Shown: positions 1 through 5,802 of the stretch, piece after piece
Layout of the letters: the number at the start of each line of letters is the position of its first letter
Position numbering within the stretch: position 1 is the first letter of the stretch
DNA from: CAZDSS01 sp964508185
GTDB lineage: Bacteria > Pseudomonadota > Alphaproteobacteria > Sphingomonadales > Govanellaceae
NCBI GenBank assembly: GCA_964508185.1
Contig: CAZDSS010000135.1
Span: 1-6,197, forward strand
DNA: 6,197 nt
Direction: 5' to 3'
Program-made: the position numbers and the translations under genes
The notes under the pieces: model-generated
What the model saw: the letters and a program-made list of their open reading frames with translations, nothing else
What the model was told of the DNA's origin: nothing
The model's database searches: none

Positions 1-2
1 CG

Positions 3-602
3 GATGCGCCCTCCGCAAGCATGCATCTGGGGCAGCGTTGGCGGGACCTGCGCCGGGCGCGCGGCGGGACGCTGGCCGAGGCGGGAGCGGCGGCGGGGGT
101 CGCCCGCTCAACGCTTTCCAAGGTGGAAAACGGCCAGATGTCGCCGACCTATGATCTTCTCATCAAGGTCGCGAACGGCTACGGGGTGGACCTTGCCGAT
201 CTTTTCGCCCGCTCCTCGGCCGAGGCGCAGCGGGTCGCGGCAGGTCCCGCCAATCCCGCAAGCGCCGGGCGGCTCGCGGTCACCCGCGCGGGGACCGGGC
301 GGCTCCATCGCGCGCCCTTCTACGAGCATGAGGTGTTGGCGACGGCGCTCCGCCACAAGCGCATGATGCCCTTCCGCACGGTGATCCGCCCGGCGGCGCC
401 CGGCGAGGCGCTCGATTGGAGCTCTCACGGCGGCGAGGAATTCGTCTATGTCATGAAGGGCCGGGTCGCCTTCCATACGGAGCATTACGAGCCCGTGATC
501 CTGGAACCTGGCGATTCCATCTATATCGACAGCGGCATGGCCCATGCCGCCGTGGCGCTGGACGATGCGCCCGCCGAGGTGCTGTGGGTCTCCGCCTTCT
601 GA
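3..602 (+). CDS. XRE-family transcriptional regulator with C-terminal cupin domain (5' end uncertain, possibly cut by window edge)
   Basis: Predicted cytoplasmic DNA-binding regulator whose C-terminal cupin probably senses a small ligand. Numbered from the first ATG (position 21; 193 residues), residues 3-63 are an XRE/Cro helix-turn-helix: LGQRWRDLRR, then TLAEAGAAAGV, the recognition helix around STLSKVENGQMSPTYDLL, and GVDLADLF at the end. A linker of about 50 residues follows. The cupin_2 domain covers roughly 115-190, with SHGGEEFVYVMKG (H136, E140, G147) as motif 1 and EPGDSIYIDSGMAH (G164, H175) as motif 2. The second histidine of the classic HxH is a glycine, so metal binding may be altered or absent. 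The frame stays open upstream of position 21 to the window edge (codons DAPSAS), and no Shine-Dalgarno precedes the ATG, so the real start may lie outside. The target genes cannot be told from the sequence. It ends 6 bases from the stop of the convergent pentapeptide gene. Confidence 0.93.
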   Translation, partial: DAPSASMHLGQRWRDLRRARGGTLAEAGAAAGVARSTLSKVENGQMSPTYDLLIKVANGYGVDLADLFARSSAEAQRVAAGPANPASAGRLAVTRAGTGRLHRAPFYEHEVLATALRHKRMMPFRTVIRPAAPGEALDWSSHGGEEFVYVMKGRVAFHTEHYEPVILEPGDSIYIDSGMAHAAVALDDAPAEVLWVSAF

Positions 603-608
603 CGGCGG

Positions 609-1121
609 TCAGTTGCAGCGGCTGATGGAATCGGGGCCGCAGACCTTCGTCCCGTCCACCCATGTGGCGCCGGTGAGATCCGCGCCGAGGAAATCGGCGT
701 CGCCCAGGATCGCCCCGGTGAAATCCGCGTTGCGCAGGTTGGCGCGGAAGAAGATCGCCTGCCGCAGGGTGGCGTTGCGGAAGGAGGCGTCCATCAGGTC
801 GGCGCGGGTGAAGTCGGCGGAGGACAGGTCGGCGCCGTCGAACACCGTGCCCTGAAGCCTGCCCGAGACGAACTTGGCGCGCCGCCCGTCCACGCCCTGA
901 AGCCTGCTGCCCGACAGGTCCGACCGCGCGAAATTGGCGTTCCGCAGGTTGGCGTCCGTGAGATCGACGGCGGTGAAGCTGCGGCCGCCCTGGGCGCAGC
1001 GCTGCCAGTCGACGCCGGGCGCGGCGGGGTCGGAACAGTCGGCGGCGGCATCTGCTGCGGCAAGCATCCCGGCCAGGCCCATGAGGATCGCGAGCCTCCG
1101 CGCCATGGCCCCCGCCTTCAT
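609..1121 (-). CDS. Exported pentapeptide-repeat protein
   Basis: A 170-residue protein with a predicted Sec signal peptide and a right-handed quadrilateral beta-helix. After MKAGAMARR comes a hydrophobic stretch (LAILMGLAGMLA) and an alanine-rich AADAAA site just before Asp-Cys, fitting signal peptidase I cleavage near residue 27 and a periplasmic location. There is no lipobox. Residues 51-155 form 21 contiguous pentapeptides of the A(D/N)LXX type, about five coils. The only clear break in the core position is GVDGR, the sixth. Four cysteines flank the array: C29 and C42 before it (CSDPAAPGVDWQRC) and C161 and C169 after it (CGPDSISRC), possibly disulfide caps. The start at 1121 is chosen because its ATG overlaps the thioesterase TGA (ATGA), suggesting coupled translation. 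An ATG at 1106 is a real alternative: it keeps the signal peptide and has AAGGCGG upstream. The family is structural and the biochemical role here is unknown. Confidence 0.9.
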   Translation of the reverse strand: MKAGAMARRLAILMGLAGMLAAADAAADCSDPAAPGVDWQRCAQGGRSFTAVDLTDANLRNANFARSDLSGSRLQGVDGRRAKFVSGRLQGTVFDGADLSSADFTRADLMDASFRNATLRQAIFFRANLRNADFTGAILGDADFLGADLTGATWVDGTKVCGPDSISRCN

Positions 1122-1621
1122 GCCGATGCGAACCGGGGCTTGCGCGGCCGGATGCCGATCTTGTGGCCGATCTCCTTGGGCCGCGCGATCTGCTTGTGCA
1201 GGGCGAGAAGGTCGGTCAGCCGCTCGATCACGGGCGCGGGCATGGACAGGCTTTTCCGCGTCTCGAGATCCACATGAACGGCGATCTGTTCGGACGTGGC
1301 CGCAAGAAACCCGCCGTCCTCGTTGTATAGCTCCATGAAGCAATGGATGCGCTTGCGGTCGCGGTCGAGGAGCTGAAGCCGGATGGCAAGACGGTCGCCC
1401 GCCAGGAGTTCACGCTGATAGGTGAAATGGCTTTCCACCACGAAGAGGGCGCAATGGCAGCCCAGGGTATAATCGCGGCCGATGCCCATGCGATCGAAGA
1501 AGCGGTCCAGCGCCTGATCGAAGGCGGCGGCGTACCAGGCGACGTTCATGTGGCCGTTGGCGTCCACCCATTCGGGCAGCACCGTCGCCTGGTGGACCAG
1601 CATTGGGGTTGAATCGATCAT
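1118..1621 (-). CDS. Hotdog-fold acyl-CoA thioesterase (4HBT-like family)
   Basis: A 167-residue protein of the usual length for single-domain hotdog thioesterases, cytosolic, predicted to hydrolyse an acyl-CoA to free acid and CoA. The motif EWVDANGHMNVAWY (residues 17-30) holds Asp20, where 4-hydroxybenzoyl-CoA thioesterase-like enzymes carry the catalytic carboxylate. The long central helix follows (AAFDQALDRFFDRMGIG), then the strands LFVVESHFTYQRELLAGD (59-76), RIHCFMELYN (91-100) and ATSEQIAVHVDLETR (108-122). Residues 133-167 form a basic tail. The pattern closely resembles, from memory, thioesterases linked or fused to L-carnitine dehydrogenase (betainyl-CoA type), but no carnitine genes are visible, so the substrate is left open. 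It is the first gene of a two-gene unit with the exported pentapeptide protein. No strong Shine-Dalgarno precedes the ATG at 1621 or the alternative ATG at 1603, so the start is not firmly settled. Confidence 0.92.
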   Translation of the reverse strand: MIDSTPMLVHQATVLPEWVDANGHMNVAWYAAAFDQALDRFFDRMGIGRDYTLGCHCALFVVESHFTYQRELLAGDRLAIRLQLLDRDRKRIHCFMELYNEDGGFLAATSEQIAVHVDLETRKSLSMPAPVIERLTDLLALHKQIARPKEIGHKIGIRPRKPRFASA

Positions 1622-1755
1622 GGGTTACGAAAGTCTGTCTCTGTGGCCGGCCGAATGCCCGTATCCTGTTCCTCGCACGCCTGAACTCCCTCCCCCGTGC
1701 GCGCCTGCTTGCTGCAATGCGTCATGCTTTCGCCTTAAAGACTTGCTAGCATCTG

Positions 1756-1785
1756 CTTAACCCATGATCCAATAAATTGCTATGT
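1756..1785 (+). promoter_or_regulatory. Candidate sigma-70 promoter for asmA
   Basis: CTTAAC (1756-1761) resembles the alphaproteobacterial -35 element CTTGAC with one mismatch. CTATGT (1780-1785) resembles a -10 box, with an 18-base spacer. It sits in the AT-rich patch of the intergenic region. Transcription would start near 1792, giving a leader of about 127 bases before the asmA GTG. This is a consensus match by eye only. Confidence 0.4.
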
Positions 1786-1824
1786 TCGTATCGCAGGAAC
1801 TCCTCTCGTCTCGCATTCGGGCCC

Positions 1825-1843
1825 TGCGTACGCACAACGCACA
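1825..1843. promoter_or_regulatory. 10-bp palindrome with tandem heptamer, possible operator
   Basis: TGCGTACGCA (1825-1834) is a perfect 10-bp palindrome. It runs into a tandem repeat of ACGCACA (1830-1836 and 1837-1843). It lies between the candidate asmA promoter and the asmA start, where a repressor site or leader control element would be placed. No known regulator is matched and the site may be fortuitous. Confidence 0.25.
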
Positions 1844-1849
1844 GGAAAG

Positions 1850-1872
1850 CGTTTCGGGTACGGGAGGAAACG
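1850..1872 (+). repeat. Small inverted repeat in the asmA leader
   Basis: CGTTTC (1850-1855) and GAAACG (1867-1872) form a perfect 6-bp stem with an 11-base loop. The GGGAGGA purine tract (1862-1868), a possible Shine-Dalgarno for the short ORF at 1881, starts in the loop and runs into the second arm. Folding could therefore mask it. No T tract follows, so it is not a terminator. Confidence 0.3.
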
Positions 1873-1880
1873 GGTAGGCC

Positions 1881-1928
1881 ATGTTCCGCGGTCTATTCAA
1901 CGGAAAGGAAATCAGGACGTGCGTCTGA
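1881..1928 (+). CDS. Possible 15-codon leader ORF overlapping the asmA start
   Basis: ATG at 1881 opens a reading frame encoding MFRGLFNGKEIRTCV and ending at TGA 1926-1928. Its last 10 bases overlap the first bases of asmA in another frame. GGGAGGA lies 12 bases upstream, which is a long but usable spacing. If translated, ribosomes ending at 1928 would be a few bases past the asmA GTG, which could couple or limit asmA translation. It could equally be chance: the peptide resembles nothing I know and no independent evidence of translation is visible. Confidence 0.2.
   Translation: MFRGLFNGKEIRTCV
1905..1909 (+). promoter_or_regulatory. Ribosome binding site deciding the asmA GTG start
   Basis: AAGGA (1905-1909) within GGAAAGGAA lies 9 bases before GTG 1919. 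It is the best-placed Shine-Dalgarno in the region and supports a GTG start that gives the basic MRLKK n-region just before the membrane anchor. Confidence 0.6.
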
Positions 1929-4900
1929 AGAAGGTCCTCATTGTCGCTGCGGGGACCGTGGGCCTTCTCGTGCTTGCCGCCCTGGTGATCCCGAGCTTCC
2001 TCGACTGGAACCATTACCGCGCCCAGATCGAGGACATGGCGGAAGCGGCCACGGGTCGCGACGTGCGAATCGAAGGCGACGTGTCGCTGCGCCTGCTGCC
2101 CGCGCCGTCCTTCACCGCGAAGCTCGTCTCGGTCGCGAACATTCCCGACGGCACCGGCGACAACATGGCGGAGCTCGAGGCGCTCGACGTGCGGGTCGCG
2201 CTCCTCCCCCTCCTGTCCGGCGTCATCCAGGTGGAAAAGATCGTGCTCGTCCGCCCGGTGATCCATCTGGAGCGGCTGGCCGACGGCCGCGTCAACTGGG
2301 ACTTTCTCGACGACGAGGAGCGCGGCGGCGCGCGCCGCGAAATCCGTCTCGACCGCTTCGTGGTGGAGGACGGGTCGCTGAGCTATCTCGACCATATGGA
2401 GAAGCGGGTCGAGACCGCGAGCGCCATCGACGTGCTGGTGACCGCCGAAAGCCTGCGCGGGCCCATCAAGCTCACGGGATCGCTCCTTTACCGCGACGTG
2501 CCGCTGGCCCTCGATTTTTCCATGGGTCGGCGGAGCCAGCAGGACCTCGCGCCGGTCACCGCCGATCTTCACGTCGCCCAGGCGAAGCTCGGGATCAGCG
2601 GCATCGTCGCCTTCGGCGACCGCCCGGGGTTCGAGGGGAACCTCACCGTCAACGCGCCCGATGCGGGGCAGGCCCTGACCTCCATCCTTCGCCTGCTGAG
2701 CGACGAGACGCCGCCCGCCTACGCCCTCGCCCAGCCTTTCGACGCCGCGCTCCGTCTCAAGGCGGCGCGGGACGAATTTTCGACCTCCGCCTTCAATTTC
2801 GCCCTCGGCGACAGCAAGGGGACTGGGGAAGTGGCGGCGCGCCTTGCGGACAAGCCGGAACTGCGCGTCGCCTTCGCCTTCACGACGCTGGACGCCGACG
2901 TGCTGATCGCCGCATTGCCCAAGGACGCGGCCGACGCGCCGCCCGCGCCGGCTGCGCCCAAGGCGAAGGACGAGGCCAAGCTTGATCTAGGCCAGATTCT
3001 GTCGCTGCTCGATCCCCGCGACATGGTGGGGGAGGTGCAGCTCACCGCCGACGCCATACGCCACAAGGGCCGCATCATCCGCCAGGCGGAGATGACGGCG
3101 ACCGCCGCCGACGGCAAGCTTACGATCCGCAAGTTCCACGCCCTGCTGCCCGGCGGGTCCGACCTTGACCTCGCAGGCTATCTCACCGGCGGGGAGACGC
3201 CGCGCTTCTCGGGCCGCATCGCCGCCGCCTCGAACAATCTTCGCGGCCTGCTCGACTGGCTCGAGATCGACGTCCGCAACGTGCCCCCGGCGCGGCTTAC
3301 CGCCTTCGCGGTCGCAAGCGGCGTGACGCTCGAGCCCGCGCGGGTGACGCTCACCGACAGCAGCTTCCGGCTCGATACCATGACGGCGCGGGGCAATGCG
3401 GTCTACGACCTCGGCCCCAATCCGCGCCTCGCGGTCACCGCGGAGCTCGACCGTCTCGACATCAGCGACTATCTCGCGCCCGGCCGCACCTGTCTCGGCC
3501 CCGAGCCGGGGGCGGCGCAGCCTGTCGCGACGCGCGGCGCATCCACGGCGAAGTCCGGCACTGAAGCCGCGGAAGAGGCGTTGGGCGGCCTTACCGTCGT
3601 CTTCCGTTTCAGCGTCGACCGCCTGAGCTGCCGGCCGCTCGAGGGGGAGAAGGTGGCGCTCGACCTCATGATCGACGGCGGGCGGCTTGAGATCACCTCG
3701 CTCGAGGCGCAGCAGTTGCTGGGCCTCGCCATGGAAGCGTCCGGCACCATCGACGACTTCGCGGGCAAGCCGCGCTTCGATCTGGCGCTTGCCGCCAGGG
3801 GGCCGTCGCTGCTCGCCGTCGAGCGCGCCTTTCCCAACATCCTGCCCGCGCCCGCGCGGCGGCTTGGCGCCGTCGATCTCAAGGCGGGGCTCAAGGGCGG
3901 CGCCAGCGACCTCCGTTTCGCGACCAGCGGCAGGGTGGGGCAGACGAGCCTCAAGGCCGAAGGCCGCATGAGCCGCGACAGCGGCAAGGTGAAGGCGCTG
4001 GACCTCGCCTTCTCCGGACGCAACAGCAGCCTTGCGGCGCTCATCGATCAGTGGGATCTGGGGCTTGCGCCCCCCGCCCAGCCCGACGACCGGCCGGTCG
4101 CCGTCGAGGGCACGGTCAAGGGCGAGAGCAGCGGCTACGACGTGAAGCTCAAGGCCGATGTGGCGGGCGCGGAGGTGACGGCGGGCGGCAAGGTGACGCC
4201 GGTCGCCCAGGGGGATGACACGCGCTTCGATTACGATCTGACGGTAAGCGCCATGGGCGACGATGCGCGGGGCTTCCTGCGCGGTCTCGGCGTCGGCTTC
4301 GGCGAGCAGGTGACGAATTTCGGCCCCGTGGACTTCATCGCCGAACTGCGCGGGAACGGCGACAACATCGCGGTGCGCAATTTCGGCGGCACCTTCGGCC
4401 CCGTGGCCTTCAAGGGTGCGGTGGACGCCCGGCTCAAGCCCGGCAAGCCGAAGATTTTGGGCGAGCTCAGGACCGGCCCCATCCTCGTCGACCGCTTCAT
4501 GGGCGAGGGGCCGAAGGACAAGAAGGCGAAGGAGGAGTGGTCAAATGATCCCTACGACCTCGCCTGGCTCGAGGCGTTCGATGCGGAGGTGAAGGTCGCG
4601 GCCGAGCGGCTGACGGCGCGGGACTATGTGTTCGATGCGCCGGAAATGACCCTTCTCGTGCAGGACGGCCGCCTTGCGGTGCGGGGGCTCACGGGCAAGC
4701 TCTTCAACGGCGACGTGGCCCTCGATTTCGCGTTCGGCGGCGCCAAGGGCGAGACGCCCGCCATGACGCTCGCCTTCGATCTCCGGAACGCGTCCATGGA
4801 GCAGGCGCTGGCCACCGCCGCGGGCTACGAGGCAGTGACCGGCAGCATCAACATCAAGGGCAATTTCCGCGGCGCGGGGGCGAGCCCGGCGGAACTCGTG

Positions 4901-5545
4901 AAGTCCCTGAGCGGCGACGCCGACTTCACCCTGTCCGAAGGCGTGCTCCGGGGCATCGATCTGCCGCGCCTTGCGGCCGACATTTCGGCGCTGCAGGACG
5001 CCAAGGGGCTTGGCAAGCTGTTGACGACCGCCCTTGCGGGCGGGGAGACGAAGCACAAGGGCTTCGCGACCGTCATCCAGGGCAGGGACGGGGTCCTGAG
5101 CCTCGCCGATCTCGTGGTAAGCCTCGATGCGGGCAAGGCGCTCTTCGGTGCGACGGTGGATCTGCCGAGCTGGACCGCCAGATCCAGCGGGCGGCTGCAG
5201 CTTGCGGCGCATCCGAGCGCCCCGCCCATCGGCTTCGACATCGCGGGCGCCATCGACGCGCCGAAGGTGAGCTTCAACAGCAAGGAATTCCAGACCCACA
5301 TGGTGGCGGAAATCTCCCGCGCCCTCATCGAACGGGCGGCGGGCGCGGCGGCGGGCGAGAAGCCGGCCCCTCAGCAACAGCCGCAAGCCGCCCCCCAAGC
5401 CGCTCCCAAGGCCGAAGCCCCGCAGAAAAAGCCCGCGCCGCAGCAGAAATCGGCGACGGAGCCGCAGCAGGAGAAAGGCGGCAAGGTGCTGTTCGACCGC
5501 CTGCTCGAGCGGCTCAAGGAACGGGAAGCGGAAAAGTCGCGCTGA
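1919..5545 (+). CDS. AsmA-family protein, inner-membrane-anchored periplasmic
   Basis: A 1208-residue member of the AsmA family, whose relatives (AsmA, TamB, YhdP) are known or proposed to bridge the bacterial envelope and carry phospholipids to the outer membrane. A short basic start (MRLKK) precedes one transmembrane anchor at about residues 6-25. The family hallmark IPSFLDWNHYRAQIEDMAEAATGRDV follows, with RIEGDVSLRLLPAPS and the repeated strand modules typical of the beta-groove fold. A PA-rich linker (about 337-355) separates the N-terminal AsmA domain from the long middle. Around W874 the module WSNDPYDLAWLEAFDAEV is characteristic. The AsmA C-terminal domain is at about 970-1135 (NIKGNFRGAG, GDADFTLSEGVLRGIDL, FDIAGAIDAPKVSF). 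Residues 1147-1190 are a P/Q/A/K-rich tail ending in a short amphipathic segment (VLFDRLLERLKERE). It is about twice the length of E. coli AsmA. Only two cysteines exist, C525 and C571. It appears monocistronic. The exact subfamily and cargo are not fixed by sequence. Confidence 0.95.
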   Translation: MRLKKVLIVAAGTVGLLVLAALVIPSFLDWNHYRAQIEDMAEAATGRDVRIEGDVSLRLLPAPSFTAKLVSVANIPDGTGDNMAELEALDVRVALLPLLSGVIQVEKIVLVRPVIHLERLADGRVNWDFLDDEERGGARREIRLDRFVVEDGSLSYLDHMEKRVETASAIDVLVTAESLRGPIKLTGSLLYRDVPLALDFSMGRRSQQDLAPVTADLHVAQAKLGISGIVAFGDRPGFEGNLTVNAPDAGQALTSILRLLSDETPPAYALAQPFDAALRLKAARDEFSTSAFNFALGDSKGTGEVAARLADKPELRVAFAFTTLDADVLIAALPKDAADAPPAPAAPKAKDEAKLDLGQILSLLDPRDMVGEVQLTADAIRHKGRIIRQAEMTATAADGKLTIRKFHALLPGGSDLDLAGYLTGGETPRFSGRIAAASNNLRGLLDWLEIDVRNVPPARLTAFAVASGVTLEPARVTLTDSSFRLDTMTARGNAVYDLGPNPRLAVTAELDRLDISDYLAPGRTCLGPEPGAAQPVATRGASTAKSGTEAAEEALGGLTVVFRFSVDRLSCRPLEGEKVALDLMIDGGRLEITSLEAQQLLGLAMEASGTIDDFAGKPRFDLALAARGPSLLAVERAFPNILPAPARRLGAVDLKAGLKGGASDLRFATSGRVGQTSLKAEGRMSRDSGKVKALDLAFSGRNSSLAALIDQWDLGLAPPAQPDDRPVAVEGTVKGESSGYDVKLKADVAGAEVTAGGKVTPVAQGDDTRFDYDLTVSAMGDDARGFLRGLGVGFGEQVTNFGPVDFIAELRGNGDNIAVRNFGGTFGPVAFKGAVDARLKPGKPKILGELRTGPILVDRFMGEGPKDKKAKEEWSNDPYDLAWLEAFDAEVKVAAERLTARDYVFDAPEMTLLVQDGRLAVRGLTGKLFNGDVALDFAFGGAKGETPAMTLAFDLRNASMEQALATAAGYEAVTGSINIKGNFRGAGASPAELVKSLSGDADFTLSEGVLRGIDLPRLAADISALQDAKGLGKLLTTALAGGETKHKGFATVIQGRDGVLSLADLVVSLDAGKALFGATVDLPSWTARSSGRLQLAAHPSAPPIGFDIAGAIDAPKVSFNSKEFQTHMVAEISRALIERAAGAAAGEKPAPQQQPQAAPQAAPKAEAPQKKPAPQQKSATEPQQEKGGKVLFDRLLERLKEREAEKSR

Positions 5546-5556
5546 TGGGGCAGGGG

Positions 5557-5572
5557 CCGTCGTCAGAGACGG
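5557..5572. terminator. Weak hairpin between convergent asmA and RHH genes
   Basis: CCGTC (5557-5561) and GACGG (5568-5572) make a 5-bp GC-rich stem with a 6-base loop that spans the RHH stop codon. It is in the right place for a two-way terminator of the convergent genes, whose stops are 17 bases apart. There is no T run on either side, so a classical intrinsic terminator is not supported. Confidence 0.2.
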
Positions 5573-5787
5573 TCGCGATGATGCAGCACATAGACGCGGA
5601 TGGCGCTTGAAAGGTTGCCGCTCCGCTCGGCGTCGATCAGGGCGATCAGCCGGTTGACGGAAAGGCCCTTCTGCGCCGCGATGCGCGTCAGGGCCTCCCA
5701 GAAGGCATCTTCCAGGGAAATGCTGGTGCGATGCCCGGCGATGGTCACCGATCGCTTGCGAATGGCGGTCGGGTCCCGCTCGGGCAT
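5563..5787 (-). CDS. Ribbon-helix-helix domain protein (RHH_4 / COG4321 type)
   Basis: A 74-residue predicted DNA-binding protein of the size usual for this family. The ribbon strand is RKRSVTIAGHRTSISL (10-25), helix 1 is EDAFWEALTRIAAQKG (26-41) and helix 2 follows SVNRLIALIDAER (43-55). It closes with GNLSSAIRVYVLHH (57-70), a family signature. The fold binds DNA as a dimer, with strand residues in the major groove. It starts 15 bases after the fumC stop on the same strand, so it is almost certainly co-transcribed with fumC. The Shine-Dalgarno is weak (AGAG about 9 bases upstream), which fits translation fed by the upstream gene. This RHH gene type sits next to fumC in many Alphaproteobacteria as I recall. 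Its target and ligand are not known to me. No toxin gene is beside it, so an antitoxin role is not supported. Confidence 0.92.
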   Translation of the reverse strand: MPERDPTAIRKRSVTIAGHRTSISLEDAFWEALTRIAAQKGLSVNRLIALIDAERSGNLSSAIRVYVLHHRDRL

Positions 5788-5802
5788 CGCATCACGCTCT
5801 CT

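Larger units (their letters stand above)
1622..1918. other. Divergent intergenic region between the thioesterase gene and asmA
   Basis: This 297-base stretch is the only long non-coding part of the window. Its middle (about 1735-1790) is clearly richer in A and T than the flanking genes. It must hold the promoter for the plus-strand asmA gene and probably that for the minus-strand thioesterase unit. Plus-strand candidates are listed separately. On the minus strand I see only a weak match, TTGGAT (1772-1767) and CTAGCA (1749-1744) with a 17-base spacer, which overlaps the plus-strand candidate. No riboswitch, tRNA or small RNA gene is recognisable. Confidence 0.7.

Noticed and set aside
600..611. 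TGACGGCGGTCA inverted repeat holding both convergent stop codons
   Set aside because: A 4-bp stem with a 4-base loop and no T run is too weak for a terminator. The symmetry mostly reflects two TGA codons facing each other.
654..971. Degenerate 15-base DNA repeats rich in GTCGGCG
   Set aside because: They are explained by the pentapeptide coding pattern and are not a CRISPR array or an independent DNA repeat.
1122..1343. N-terminal extension of the pentapeptide protein back to an ATG at 1343
   Set aside because: The extra 74 codons are an out-of-frame reading of the thioesterase gene and would bury the signal peptide inside the protein.
1744..1772. Minus-strand promoter TTGGAT-N17-CTAGCA for the thioesterase unit
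   Set aside because: Only about three of six bases match the -35 consensus and the -10 is poor, so it is not listed as a feature.
1777..2985. A 402-codon plus-strand open frame overlapping the start of asmA
   Set aside because: It is very Arg/Pro/Gly-rich, matches no family and lies in another frame of asmA. Long open frames are expected in GC-rich genes.
4541..5398. A 285-codon minus-strand open frame inside asmA, and a similar 271-codon one at 1757-2572
   Set aside because: Both are antisense shadows of a gene with clear AsmA motifs. Their composition is Arg/His/Gly-rich with no recognisable domain.
5563..5787. Toxin-antitoxin system based on the RHH protein
   Set aside because: There is no toxin gene beside it. 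The neighbours are fumC and asmA, and the sequence fits the fumC-linked RHH_4 family.
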